From NCBI RefSeq assembly GCF_022808675.1, contig NZ_JAKZKV010000004.1, forward strand, positions 248,001 to 312,000: a DNA stretch of 64,000 nt. Reading direction: 5' to 3'. Below are positions 1-8,000 of the stretch, in pieces (within the stretch, counting starts at the first letter, position 1; each line of letters starts with the position of its first letter). Below the pieces are notes generated by a model that did no database searches, was not told the DNA's origin, and saw only the letters and a list, made by a program, of their open reading frames with translations. The translations under genes and the position numbers were made by a program. This stretch comes from Parabacteroides sp. FAFU027. GTDB lineage: Bacteria; Bacteroidota; Bacteroidia; Bacteroidales; UBA7332.

Positions 1-758
1 TCCATACAGACGTAGAGATAGCCGAATGATTTCAGCTTTTGGGAAATCATATCCAGTTTTTCAGCATCAAACAGTTTTTCCCGTTCCGTAGGAGAGACTT
101 CGATGCGGGCCATGTCGCCGTGGGAGCGTACCCGGAATTGCACAAAACCCAGACTCCGGAGATAATCTTCGGAACGGTCGATTTTGCTCAGTTTGAGTGG
201 AGTGATTTTTTCACCGTAAGGCACTCTTGACGCGAGACAGGCAAAGGCCGGTTTGTCCCAGGTCTTCAATCCCAACTCTTTGGATAGCTGGCGGATGTCA
301 CTTTTGGTGAGTCCCGCTTCACGTAGCGGACTAACTATCTTTAATTCACTTAGCGCTTTCAATCCCGGACGATAATCCGAAAGGTCGTCAATGTTAGAGC
401 CATCAAATACGGTAAATATATTGCACTCTCGGGCCTTTTCCAGAATATTCGTAAACTCGATTTTCTTGCAGTGATAGCAACGGTCCACCGGATTGGCAGC
501 CACCACATCATCGATTTCACCGTCCTGCACCATATAGTGGGTGATACCGATGAATTGCGCCATCTCTTCGGCGTCCTTCATTTCCGATTGTGCATTCATG
601 GGCGAAACCAGGGTAATGGCAATCGCATTTTCCTGTAGTACATCGTGACAAACCTTTGAGAGGAAGGTGCTGTCCACTCCACCGGAAAAGGCTACCGCTG
701 CTTTGCCGGTATTTGCAATTATAGCTTTCAGCCGTTCGTATTTATCTTGTAAAGTCAT
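1..758 (-). CDS. larE: LarE, ATP-dependent sacrificial sulfur transferase (3' end cut by window)
   Basis: LarE adds sulfur to the pyridinium dicarboxylate precursor of the nickel-pincer nucleotide cofactor, the cofactor of lactate racemase and related enzymes, in the cytoplasm. The 252 visible residues start at ATG 756-758. They contain the PP-loop ATPase motif SGGVDS at residues 25-30, the CYHCKK motif (Cys94, Cys97), and FACLASR with Cys174, which aligns with the sacrificial cysteine of the Lactobacillus enzyme. About 20-30 residues appear to be missing past position 1. The start lies 17 bp after the nickel transporter gene, and the regulator gene precedes that, so larE is the third gene of a nickel operon. 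No larB or larC is visible; they may lie beyond the window. The family assignment is firm. Confidence 0.93.
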   Translation of the reverse strand, partial: MTLQDKYERLKAIIANTGKAAVAFSGGVDSTFLSKVCHDVLQENAIAITLVSPMNAQSEMKDAEEMAQFIGITHYMVQDGEIDDVVAANPVDRCYHCKKIEFTNILEKARECNIFTVFDGSNIDDLSDYRPGLKALSELKIVSPLREAGLTKSDIRQLSKELGLKTWDKPAFACLASRVPYGEKITPLKLSKIDRSEDYLRSLGFVQFRVRSHGDMARIEVSPTEREKLFDAEKLDMISQKLKSFGYLYVCM

Positions 759-775
759 AATGGTATAATTATTTA

Positions 776-1516
776 TCAGAGTCCTAAAAATTGAATGGCC
801 AGGCCACTTAAAAATATGGTTGCACCGGCTAATGCGTGAGTATATTTCTCTAATTTCTGAAAATGCAGAAACTTTACGCCGAAGGTCATTAGCACCACCA
901 GACTGGTCATGGTGAGGATGGTAACCAATCCGAAAACCGAGGTTACCCATGCCACTCCCATCATATTATGCTGACTGGCAGGGAACATGACCAACGGAAT
1001 CAACGGTTCACACGGGCCAAAGACGAAGATGGTAAATAAAATCCAGGGTGTAAGGTTTTTATATTTGGTAATTTCGGTGTTTGTATCTTCTGCATGTTCG
1101 ATATGCGGGTGGAGATGTTCGGATTGATGATCATGTGTGTGCTCATGACCCACTCCTCCTTTGTGGAAATGGAAGTGGGTATGCTGGTGCCCCCGCAGAC
1201 TACGCTTTAAGCCCCAGACGCCGTATAATAATCCAAATACAATAAAAAGCCATCCGGCAAGATTCCCTCTTACAGATTCAAGATACTGGAGCTTTGAAAC
1301 GGCTACACCGAGTGCAATTCCGATAAATCCGATTAACACCGAGCTTCCCACATGTCCGATCCCACACAAGATGGTAATCCATACAGTCTTCGGATAATTC
1401 CATTTACGGGCTTTGGATAAAACAATAAATGGGACATAATGGTCCGGACCGAAAAGTGTATGGATAAAGCCCAGCGATGCCGCCGTCAGACTCAAAATCA
1501 TGATTTGTGAATTCAT
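776..1516 (-). CDS. Nickel/cobalt transporter, UreH/HupE-like, with His-rich loop
   Basis: A 246-residue inner-membrane protein with about six hydrophobic segments. Segment 1 carries His19 and, five residues on, the pair Asp25-His26, a signature of HupE/UreJ and UreH-type nickel permeases. A cytoplasmic or periplasmic loop at about residues 109-141 is extremely rich in histidine, as expected for a metal-buffering loop. Proline-rich GPCEPLIP near residue 167 is also typical of the UreH group. It sits 50 bp after the NikR-like gene and 17 bp before larE, so nickel supply for LarE-dependent cofactor assembly is the natural role. Cobalt cannot be excluded from sequence alone. Confidence 0.82.
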   Translation of the reverse strand: MNSQIMILSLTAASLGFIHTLFGPDHYVPFIVLSKARKWNYPKTVWITILCGIGHVGSSVLIGFIGIALGVAVSKLQYLESVRGNLAGWLFIVFGLLYGVWGLKRSLRGHQHTHFHFHKGGVGHEHTHDHQSEHLHPHIEHAEDTNTEITKYKNLTPWILFTIFVFGPCEPLIPLVMFPASQHNMMGVAWVTSVFGLVTILTMTSLVVLMTFGVKFLHFQKLEKYTHALAGATIFLSGLAIQFLGL

Positions 1517-1566
1517 CTCGTGTGTTTTTTAGCTGGTTAAATAAATCCGGAATATACGGGGGGTGG

Positions 1567-1965
1567 TTATACTTTGCTCATAATAAGCTTACCGTGTTCA
1601 ATGCCTTTTAGCGCGATGAGTGTGTCAGACAGCTCTGTCAGTTTGTAGGAGGGTCCTTTCACCGAAATGACCACAAGTAGCTTTTCATCTGTAAGAAAGA
1701 ATTGCTGGGCAGATAAAATGCAGTCACGATAATTAGCCTGCACTTCAGTAATACGTGCCTGCAAATCGGTTTTGCTGAAATTGAATATAAGGGCAATGGC
1801 ACCCGCCACAATGTTGTTGCATTGCCATTTGTGCTCGGCAACGTTCTTTTCTATCAGGTAGCGAATTGCCTGTGACCGGTTGGGGAATTTATTTGCCGCC
1901 ACATACTCGTCGAGCGCTTCCAATAAATCACTTTCCAATGATACTCCGAATCTGTTTACAGCCAT
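1567..1965 (-). CDS. nikR: NikR-family ribbon-helix-helix regulator lacking the usual Ni ligands
   Basis: A 132-residue protein with an N-terminal ribbon-helix-helix DNA-binding domain (about 1-45, NRFGVSLESDLLEALDEY followed by NRSQAIRYLIEK) and a C-terminal ACT-like domain, the NikR architecture and length. NikR represses nickel uptake genes when nickel binds four ligands (His76, His87, His89, Cys95 in E. coli). Aligning through the shared VKG/LKG end of that strand puts Ala, Gln, Phe and Leu at those positions here, so the high-affinity square-planar site appears absent. It is first in the operon with the transporter and larE. A 28-bp inverted repeat just before its start is a candidate autoregulatory operator. 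The family is clear, but the metal response is uncertain. Confidence 0.85.
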   Translation of the reverse strand: MAVNRFGVSLESDLLEALDEYVAANKFPNRSQAIRYLIEKNVAEHKWQCNNIVAGAIALIFNFSKTDLQARITEVQANYRDCILSAQQFFLTDEKLLVVISVKGPSYKLTELSDTLIALKGIEHGKLIMSKV

Positions 1966-1966
1966 A

Positions 1967-1994
1967 GTGTTACTTATTTTAGATAAGGTAACAC
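1967..1994 (-). promoter_or_regulatory. Candidate NikR operator (GTGTTAC-N14-GTAACAC)
   Basis: A perfect 7+7 inverted repeat with a 14-bp spacer lies 2 bp upstream of the nikR-like start codon. Its total length of 28 bp equals that of the E. coli NikR site (GTATGA-N16-TCATAC), although the sequence differs. The spacer is itself partly symmetrical (TTAT...ATAAG). Position and geometry suggest an autoregulatory operator for the nickel operon. Confidence 0.55.
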
Positions 1995-2088
1995 GAAGAT
2001 AGGCTAATTATCTATTGACCGGTTGTTTTTCCGGTATAAATATTGGAAAAAGTTTGGGGTATGGAGAGTTGTCTGTCAGATATTTAGA

Positions 2089-2127
2089 GAATAAGCCCGA
2101 CAAGGTCAAAAACTGTCAGGCTTATTC
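2089..2127 (-). terminator. Hairpin downstream of the DUF362 gene
   Basis: Arms 2089-2102 and 2114-2127 (GAATAAGCC.GACA and its complement) form a 14-bp stem with one mismatch and an 11-nt loop, between the end of the DUF362 gene and the nickel operon. The T-tract is weak, so it may be a terminator or an RNA-end stabiliser. Confidence 0.45.
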
Positions 2128-2164
2128 AAGGTAGGCCGGAAATACATTGGCTTATTTCACTGAT

Positions 2165-3907
2165 TTAATTCTTTTGAGCTAAACTCCCCAATGGTATATA
2201 GATGAATTCGATGCCGGAGCCTTTCTTCGGGTCAAGGTTACGGGAATAACGCATTGACCGGTCATTATCCCAATGTTCGTGTACCCCCAGGCTTTTAACC
2301 GGTTTGCCGCCCTGTATATACTTTGTACCTGATGGCGCTTTATCCGGGGTAGCCATTTCATACAGAAAATCATCTGTACAAGCCCGGAACATGATGCGTG
2401 GTACATTGTGATAAGTAGGTTCTACGTTGTTTTTTGACTGTGCATACAGAATGTCTAGTCCAACCGATTCGAGAGCCACTTCATCCAATGAAGCCAACAT
2501 GCAGGATGGCCATTCCGGATTTTCGTAAGGAGTAGCCTTGTTATTAAACGGCGGGTTGGGGAAGTGAATAGGGTAGGATTTCCATTTACGACCGCTATAC
2601 AAGCCATCCAAAACAAAAAGTATCGTTTTTCCTCCAAGGTTAGGTGAAGAGGCCATATCTACCAGAGGTGAGTATTCGTTTTTTCGGGCTTCCCGGTGAG
2701 GATTTATGATGGCATGCAGTTCCCATGGTGCTTTGATGGAGCCAAAATGGTTTTTACCTGACATGGAAATGCCAGTTTCACCATCTCCACTGTCTTCCAT
2801 AAAGTTATAAGGGTATGAATGCGTTTTCAGTATGGCCAGGTTCACAAGGTAAGTTGCCTCAATGATCTGACGCGGAATCTGTTTTGCCTCCCTGAAATTA
2901 CCGGCGGAGTAGGAGAGTCCTTCCTGCCAGTCGGAAGCTTCGATTCCGTGGTGATCTCCATAAGTCGGATTAATGGGTTGTTCAGAACCTGCGGTTCTTT
3001 CCTGTACAAAACGGACATCCTTAAATTCTCGCCACACTTCCGTCAATATGGCCGGAGCAATTGTGCGGCGGGCATCATAAACGATGATCTTATCCTGAGG
3101 TACATGGGCCTCCTTGACCAGTTGGCGAACCATAGCCAAAACTGACTGAGGAGAAGCGTCGATCAGGTTGTCTGATTTGTTTCCGCTGCTGTTATTGAGG
3201 TTAATTTTTACGGCTACAATCTCATTGGGCTTGTATCCCCGTGTGTTTAATCCCCGTGTGTTTTTGTTGTAATATTGGAAAATCTTTTCCCAGGCATCCT
3301 GATCACTTTCTGCACCGGTGAGTTTCAGTAAATTAACGGATAGCATCTCGCTGACTTTATCAACATCAGTGTTTTTGTCCAACCACCATTGATCATTGTG
3401 ATCACGCCATTTACCTGCCCATTTAGCAGCTTCAGGATTTCTTGACATCACCACTCTGCCGGGATATATACCACGAGCTATTCCAACCGGTTTATTTGAT
3501 GCTCCCGGAGTCCAATCGAATCCCTTTGCGGGAACAAAGGTTGTATCATTTGCTGTGTTTATGCCGAATGCACTTTGGATACTGTTAGGCATTACCGTCA
3601 GCCATCCAATAAGTACAATCATGGAAACACCGGCGATCACTGATGTCGCAAATCGATGTTCGGCAAAAGCCTTTTTTAGCTTTTTCAGTGCAAATAAGCT
3701 GCTTATCGTGCCGGTTAGCCATACGACAAATGCACTGGCGATAGGAAATGCTGCCTGCTGGCAAGGATACGTAGCCCGTGAGGGTTTGGGAATTACGCGG
3801 ATTAAAAACCAGATTAAAGCTCCAAGTCCGATAATAAACAAGCTGGTTTTGCGGGTGATTCTTGTTAGGGAAAGAATCCATTTGGAAGTGATAAAAGGCT
3901 TTTTCAT
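2165..3907 (-). CDS. Membrane-anchored DUF362 domain protein (copy 1)
   Basis: A 580-residue protein of unknown function. The N-terminus has three hydrophobic segments (about 20-40, 50-72 and 88-106) around a conserved RVIPKPSRATYPCQQAA stretch. The rest, from about residue 130, is a DUF362-type domain with the motifs LKTHSYPYN, SGKNHFGSIKAP, SPNLGGKTILFVLDGLY and LGVHEHWDND. A second gene at 13100 has the same architecture and shares all these motifs, so the two are paralogues placed either side of the GH43/GH51/GH30/GH39 genes. The N-terminal helices should anchor it in the inner membrane, with the domain probably periplasmic. Some DUF362 proteins contain iron-sulfur modules, but no ferredoxin CxxCxxC pattern is visible here. 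Its role in polysaccharide use is inferred only from location. Confidence 0.8.
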   Translation of the reverse strand: MKKPFITSKWILSLTRITRKTSLFIIGLGALIWFLIRVIPKPSRATYPCQQAAFPIASAFVVWLTGTISSLFALKKLKKAFAEHRFATSVIAGVSMIVLIGWLTVMPNSIQSAFGINTANDTTFVPAKGFDWTPGASNKPVGIARGIYPGRVVMSRNPEAAKWAGKWRDHNDQWWLDKNTDVDKVSEMLSVNLLKLTGAESDQDAWEKIFQYYNKNTRGLNTRGYKPNEIVAVKINLNNSSGNKSDNLIDASPQSVLAMVRQLVKEAHVPQDKIIVYDARRTIAPAILTEVWREFKDVRFVQERTAGSEQPINPTYGDHHGIEASDWQEGLSYSAGNFREAKQIPRQIIEATYLVNLAILKTHSYPYNFMEDSGDGETGISMSGKNHFGSIKAPWELHAIINPHREARKNEYSPLVDMASSPNLGGKTILFVLDGLYSGRKWKSYPIHFPNPPFNNKATPYENPEWPSCMLASLDEVALESVGLDILYAQSKNNVEPTYHNVPRIMFRACTDDFLYEMATPDKAPSGTKYIQGGKPVKSLGVHEHWDNDRSMRYSRNLDPKKGSGIEFIYIPLGSLAQKN

Positions 3908-4105
3908 GTGTGTACTTTTTATGTGGTAGGATAGGAATGTGATGATATTGACAATCTATTCAATAGATTACTAAACGTGTAAACAAATAATTTGTTTCGC
4001 AACCTCTTTCGCTTTAAATGTAATTATCGTTGATTGATAGATAAATACAGGCTCTATAACGTTTTGTTTAGGTGGAATATTAGGCTGAAACAGGCTTAAT
4101 TATTT

Positions 4106-4239
4106 AGCCACGAATCCACGAATAAGAAAGTATCTTTTCTTTTCCAATTTTGGAAAAGTATTTGTGTTATTCGGATTTCATTCTAATATGAAAATCAACA
4201 GATTTAGTGCGTCTAACTTTTATTCGTGGATTCGTGGCT
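4106..4239. repeat. Inverted-repeat element, MITE-like (copy 1)
   Basis: A perfect 20-bp terminal inverted repeat (AGCCACGAATCCACGAATAA at 4106-4125, complement at 4220-4239) encloses 94 bp of AT-rich, non-coding DNA. A related, longer-armed element lies at 23674-23853. Both are preceded by the same 18-bp motif, GGCTCTATAACGTTTTGT (4050-4067 here). No transposase is present, so it would have to be mobilised in trans if it is mobile. Confidence 0.7.
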
Positions 4240-4284
4240 GCTTAATTTGACAAGAATTATATCTAACAAAAAGATACACGAAGC

Positions 4285-4304
4285 TTAGGGAAATATTTCC
4301 CTAA
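4285..4304. repeat. Perfect 20-bp palindrome
   Basis: TTAGGGAAATATTTCCCTAA reads the same on both strands. It lies 45 bp beyond the inverted-repeat element. It may be an operator or part of the repeat. A half-similar TTTTAGGGAAAGAATTT occurs at about 23619, near the second element. Confidence 0.5.
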
Positions 4305-4411
4305 TTGACGATATTACCCATACCATTCGTTCTGGAATCTAAATACTTATTCTTTTAGGTACTGGCAATAGTGTTTGCCAGAGCGGGATGGATGGTATTT
4401 GGCTATAATAA

Positions 4412-4440
4412 ATAGCCCCGACATCACGCCGGGGCTATTC
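4412..4440 (-). terminator. Rho-independent terminator of the GH43 gene
   Basis: Perfect 10-bp stem AATAGCCCCG / CGGGGCTATT with a 9-nt loop, 68 bp past the GH43 stop codon on the minus strand. It is followed there by a short AT-rich tail. Confidence 0.75.
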
Positions 4441-4507
4441 TCTTTCCACAAAAATCAAATTGTTCGAATGTTATTCGAAGCTATGTTTAATCAAGCAACC
4501 ATAAGGT

Positions 4508-5995
4508 CTATTTTACTTTCTTTCCCCAGACTGAACGTCCTTTGCTATCAAGCCCGGTGAAGAGTAATGTTTCTGTTTGGTTTTCCCAATCTTGTCCGGT
4601 GAAGACAATGAGATTGGATAAGGTTTCTTTACCCACTGTTATCGTCAGGCTTTTGGCCGGAAGGTAAGACCACTTGCCGGTCAGTTTACCACTGATGGTG
4701 CCATTGGCTTGCAGGTTGACTTTTACTGAAAGGTCAGCTTCACCCGGTTGCAGTAGGTTTTCACCCCAAAGGATTTGTCCCGCTTCCAGCTTGCGCTCGT
4801 GTTTTGATTCATACACGCGGATAATCTCCCAGTTTCCGGAGATGGCTTTGTGGGTGATGGCAGTTTGTTTGGTACCGGCATATCGTTCCGGAGAAACAAC
4901 AGGCCAGCCATCCGGCGTCCATTTCATTTCCCTGACATGGAGGTCCATTAGGTGATTATCCGGAGAGAGACGGGCCTGGTTAGCCATGTAGAAGTTCCCT
5001 TTTTCATCCTGGGAAACGGTACAGTGTCCGACTCCTGCCCAGCCCGGATGATTCTCAAACTTATACGGGTGTGTCAGGATAGGGAAGTGGTTAATCGTAT
5101 CGCGCAGGTCTTTACCGAAGAAATCCAGGAACGGGCCCTCCGGTTTGTCTGCACGACCTACACGAACGTTATAAGTTGTCATCAACGGGTCGTATGACAT
5201 AAAGAGGTAGTACTTCTTAAACTGCGGATTGTAAATAATATCCGGAGCTTCGATATTATCCTTCTTCATATTGGCACGGCGGGCAATGCTGTGCCCGAAG
5301 TCATCCGTTTTCAGTGTTTTGCCGGTTTCGGGATTGAGTTGCACGGCGTAAAGTCCTCCGAAGTAAGAACCGTAGTGCATCCACATTTCTCCGTTAACGG
5401 AATTGGTCACCACGCTGGGGTCGATGGCATTCATCGGGTCACCTACATTGGTTTTCACTACGCATCCTTTCTGTTCCCACGGGCCAAGCGGTGAATTTGA
5501 TTCTGCAAATCCTATGTAAGAAGTCTGGCGACCAAAAGCCGAAACGCAATAGTATAGGCGGTATTTATCTTTGTATTTCAGGATAAATGGCGCCCAGATG
5601 TTGGTTGCGCCCTGACCGTTTGCGTGGTCAAGTACCCATTGTCTGGCTTCAGCCGGTATTTCCGGAAATGCCCAACCTTCAAAATTCCAGTGAACCAAAT
5701 CCTTTGAAGTCCGTACCTGTATGTAACCGATAGGCACATTTTTCTCGGCAGCCACTTTTCTATTTTCCCTAAAGATGGCATCGGTGGAATACATGTAGTA
5801 GGTATCGCCGAATTTCTTGCAAGATGGGTCATGCACATTGTAGGTTCCCCAACTTTTATAAAACTCCATTCCCGATATATCGCGGTAGTCATCTTTCCAG
5901 GGATTGGGTTTAGCAGCGGGTAATGATTGCGCCCCTGCGGTAGCCATTGACAGGAGCAGGCCGCACACAAAAAGTTTTGTTAGTTTGTAGTTCAT
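4508..5995 (-). CDS. GH43 endo/exo-alpha-1,5-L-arabinanase, secreted
   Basis: A 495-residue protein with a signal peptide (about 1-22, ending AGA-Q). The five-bladed GH43 propeller shows all three catalytic acids: Asp56 in NVHDPS (base), Asp192 in AIDPSV (pKa modulator) and Glu249 in NIEAPD (acid). NIWAPF at about 132 and the glycine-rich HYGSYFGGLY also fit arabinanases that cut alpha-1,5-L-arabinan. A beta-rich C-terminal domain (about 395-495) matches the arabinanase accessory domain. It lies just downstream of a GH51 arabinofuranosidase on the same strand (82 bp), so the two likely form an arabinan-degrading unit. A palindrome in the gap may attenuate read-through. Exact endo or exo mode is not decidable by eye. 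Confidence 0.88.
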   Translation of the reverse strand: MNYKLTKLFVCGLLLSMATAGAQSLPAAKPNPWKDDYRDISGMEFYKSWGTYNVHDPSCKKFGDTYYMYSTDAIFRENRKVAAEKNVPIGYIQVRTSKDLVHWNFEGWAFPEIPAEARQWVLDHANGQGATNIWAPFILKYKDKYRLYYCVSAFGRQTSYIGFAESNSPLGPWEQKGCVVKTNVGDPMNAIDPSVVTNSVNGEMWMHYGSYFGGLYAVQLNPETGKTLKTDDFGHSIARRANMKKDNIEAPDIIYNPQFKKYYLFMSYDPLMTTYNVRVGRADKPEGPFLDFFGKDLRDTINHFPILTHPYKFENHPGWAGVGHCTVSQDEKGNFYMANQARLSPDNHLMDLHVREMKWTPDGWPVVSPERYAGTKQTAITHKAISGNWEIIRVYESKHERKLEAGQILWGENLLQPGEADLSVKVNLQANGTISGKLTGKWSYLPAKSLTITVGKETLSNLIVFTGQDWENQTETLLFTGLDSKGRSVWGKKVK

Positions 5996-6030
5996 AATTG
6001 GCGGATTGTAGGATGGTGGGTAGGGGAATA

Positions 6031-6061
6031 CACCTGACAGGTTTTCAAAACCTGTCAGGTG
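6031..6061. repeat. CTGACAGG palindrome between GH51 and GH43
   Basis: A 15+1+15 perfect palindrome (CACCTGACAGGTTTT, C, complement) between two same-strand genes. It shares the core ACCTGACAG...CTGTCAGGT with 9613-9641. As RNA it would form a very stable hairpin and could separate expression of the two genes. Confidence 0.75.
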
Positions 6062-6077
6062 TGGATTGGCATAAAAA

Positions 6078-7634
6078 TTATTTTAGTTCGATAGTCACCA
6101 GAGACTTCGCAGGAAGTTTAACTTTCAGGGTTCCGTTTTTATAGCTGGCATCTTTGAATTTATCCAGCTTCACCCGGTTTGGATTATCAAAGGTATTGTA
6201 AGACTGTACCTCTTTACCGGTGATGATTTGACCGTCGGTGATTTTGGTTGTCTTAGTGCCCTGTACATCACAAGTCAGTTCGATGCCATTGTCAGGATCG
6301 ATATTTACCAGAGTGATGTGGATAGCTCCATCTTTATCAATAGATGCCGTTGAGGAGATGCTGCTCAGTCGACGGTCCATGCGGTTGTATGTTCCGCAGT
6401 TCACCGTCATCGGAAGCATGGTTGCATCCTGATGCACTTTGTACATGTCAAAGACGTAATAAGTCGGAGTCAGCAACATCTTCTCATCCTTTGTCAGTAT
6501 GATTGACTGAAGCACATTAACCATCTGCGCAATATTGGTCATTTTCACGCGGTCGCAGTGTTTGTGGAAAATATTGATGATAGATCCGGCCAACAGCGCA
6601 TCCCGCAACGTATTTTGCTGGTACAGGAATCCCGGATTGGTCCCCGGCTCCACGTTGTACCACGCACCCCATTCATCCACCACCAGACCGATGCGTTTGG
6701 CAGGGTCAAAAGTGTCCATAATCTGAGAGTGGCGGGTGATGATCTCGTCCATCTTGTTTCCGTTTTCGAGTATGGAAAAATACTGATCCATATCGAATCC
6801 GGTTGCATCGCCCTTATTTTCCCAGTTTTTGGTAAATGTATAATTGTGCAGGGAGAGACCGTTCATCAGGTGGTTCGGGATGTTACGCATCAGCGTTTCG
6901 GTCCATCGGTAATCGTCGATGTTGGCGCCACCTGCAATTTTGTACAGTTGATTACTGCCGTAATTGCGGGCATAAGTGGAGTAGCGGCGGTAAAGTTCGG
7001 CGTAACCTTCGGGAGACATATTGCCACCACAACCCCAGTTTTCGTTACCTACACCGAAGAATTTCACCTTCCACGGTTTTTCGCGCCCGTTTTGTTTGCG
7101 GAGGTTGGCCATCGGGCTTTCGCCGTCAAAAGTCATATACTCCACCCATTTTGACATCTCTTCCACTGCGCCGCTACCTACGTTGCCGCAGATGTAAGGC
7201 TCTGTACCGAGGACTTCGCACAGGTTGAGGAATTCGTGTGTGCCAAAAGCGTTATCCTCGACCACGCCACCCCAGTGGGTGTTAATCATACGGGCACGTT
7301 TCTCGCGTGGTCCGATACCGTCCATCCAGTGGTATTCGTCGGCAAAGCAGCCTCCCGGCCAGCGCAGGTTCGGGATTCTGATGCGTTTCAGCGCTTCGAT
7401 GATGTCGTTGCGCACGCCTTTGGTGTTGGGGATTGGGGAGTTTTCACCTACCCAGAATCCACCGTAGATGCCGTGTCCGAGGTGTTCGGCAAACTGACCG
7501 TAGATGTTTCGGTTGATGGTATATTTGCCCTGGTCGGCATTGATGACGGCAGTAGCCCTGGATTGAGCTGCTGCTCCGGAGAATGTGACTGCTGACAGGA
7601 TAGCCAGCGCACTTTTCTTCAACAAGTTCTTCAT
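6078..7634 (-). CDS. GH51 alpha-L-arabinofuranosidase, secreted
   Basis: A 518-residue enzyme with a signal peptide (about 1-24). GH51 retaining arabinofuranosidases have a (beta/alpha)8 barrel with two catalytic glutamates. Here these are Glu198 in the motif GVGNENWG (acid/base) and Glu321 in [11 protein letters not shown] (nucleophile). Other family marks are YGQFAEHLG near residue 45, [13 protein letters not shown] near 91 and the beta-sandwich C-terminal domain from about 395. The length is normal. It would remove alpha-L-arabinofuranosyl side groups from arabinan or arabinoxylan, upstream of the arabinanase gene in the same direction. A minus-strand -7-like element (TATTTTTG, 7675-7682) lies 41 bp before the start. 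Confidence 0.93.
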   Translation of the reverse strand: MKNLLKKSALAILSAVTFSGAAAQSRATAVINADQGKYTINRNIYGQFAEHLGHGIYGGFWVGENSPIPNTKGVRNDIIEALKRIRIPNLRWPGGCFADEYHWMDGIGPREKRARMINTHWGGVVEDNAFGTHEFLNLCEVLGTEPYICGNVGSGAVEEMSKWVEYMTFDGESPMANLRKQNGREKPWKVKFFGVGNENWGCGGNMSPEGYAELYRRYSTYARNYGSNQLYKIAGGANIDDYRWTETLMRNIPNHLMNGLSLHNYTFTKNWENKGDATGFDMDQYFSILENGNKMDEIITRHSQIMDTFDPAKRIGLVVDEWGAWYNVEPGTNPGFLYQQNTLRDALLAGSIINIFHKHCDRVKMTNIAQMVNVLQSIILTKDEKMLLTPTYYVFDMYKVHQDATMLPMTVNCGTYNRMDRRLSSISSTASIDKDGAIHITLVNIDPDNGIELTCDVQGTKTTKITDGQIITGKEVQSYNTFDNPNRVKLDKFKDASYKNGTLKVKLPAKSLVTIELK

Positions 7635-8000
7635 ATATGATTAGATTATGAATTATGACGTAATTTCGATATTGCAAAAATAGATTCTAAATATTCTGTA
7701 TTAGTGGACAAAGTGCCTTGATGGGAGGACAATTTGTCTGTCCCCGGAATAATGATGTCCGATGTAAATTACGGGTGTAGCATACCGGTCGATTTGTCGT
7801 TGGAGGAAAATTGGTCAAAGATGACCTGTTTTTCGTCACCGTTAATTAGAATGAATGTTTTTCGTAGTTTTTTGATGATTTTGAGGGTGCTTTATTACAG
7901 AATTAGCGATTACTTTTGTGAAGTAAAGTCTGAACAGAAAGACATTGGAAAGCCTTGTAAATCCTATATGATCCTTATGATGAAGTAAATAACTAATAGA
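7635..8000. promoter_or_regulatory. Divergent promoter region between GH51 and GH30
   Basis: A 366-bp AT-rich spacer between divergent genes. Matches to the Bacteroidota -7 consensus TAnnTTTG are TATTTTTG on the minus strand (7675-7682, for GH51) and TACTTTTG on the plus strand (7911-7918, for GH30). Neither has a TTTG box at ideal spacing. No gene is supported here. Confidence 0.45.

Larger units (their letters stand above)
3908..4507. other. Intergenic region with repeats
   Basis: A 600-bp gap between two minus-strand genes. It holds an 18-bp motif shared with 23.57 kb (4050-4067), a 20-bp inverted-repeat element (4106-4239), a perfect 20-bp palindrome (4285-4304) and the hairpin terminator of the upstream GH43 gene (4412-4440). 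No convincing gene is seen. Confidence 0.7.

Noticed and set aside
6558-7154. 198-codon plus-strand open frame inside GH51
   Set aside because: Shadow of the GH51 coding frame, without recognisable domain.
7734-7988. 84-codon plus-strand open frame in the GH51/GH30 divergent spacer
   Set aside because: No family resemblance, no ATG start, and it covers the likely promoter of GH30.
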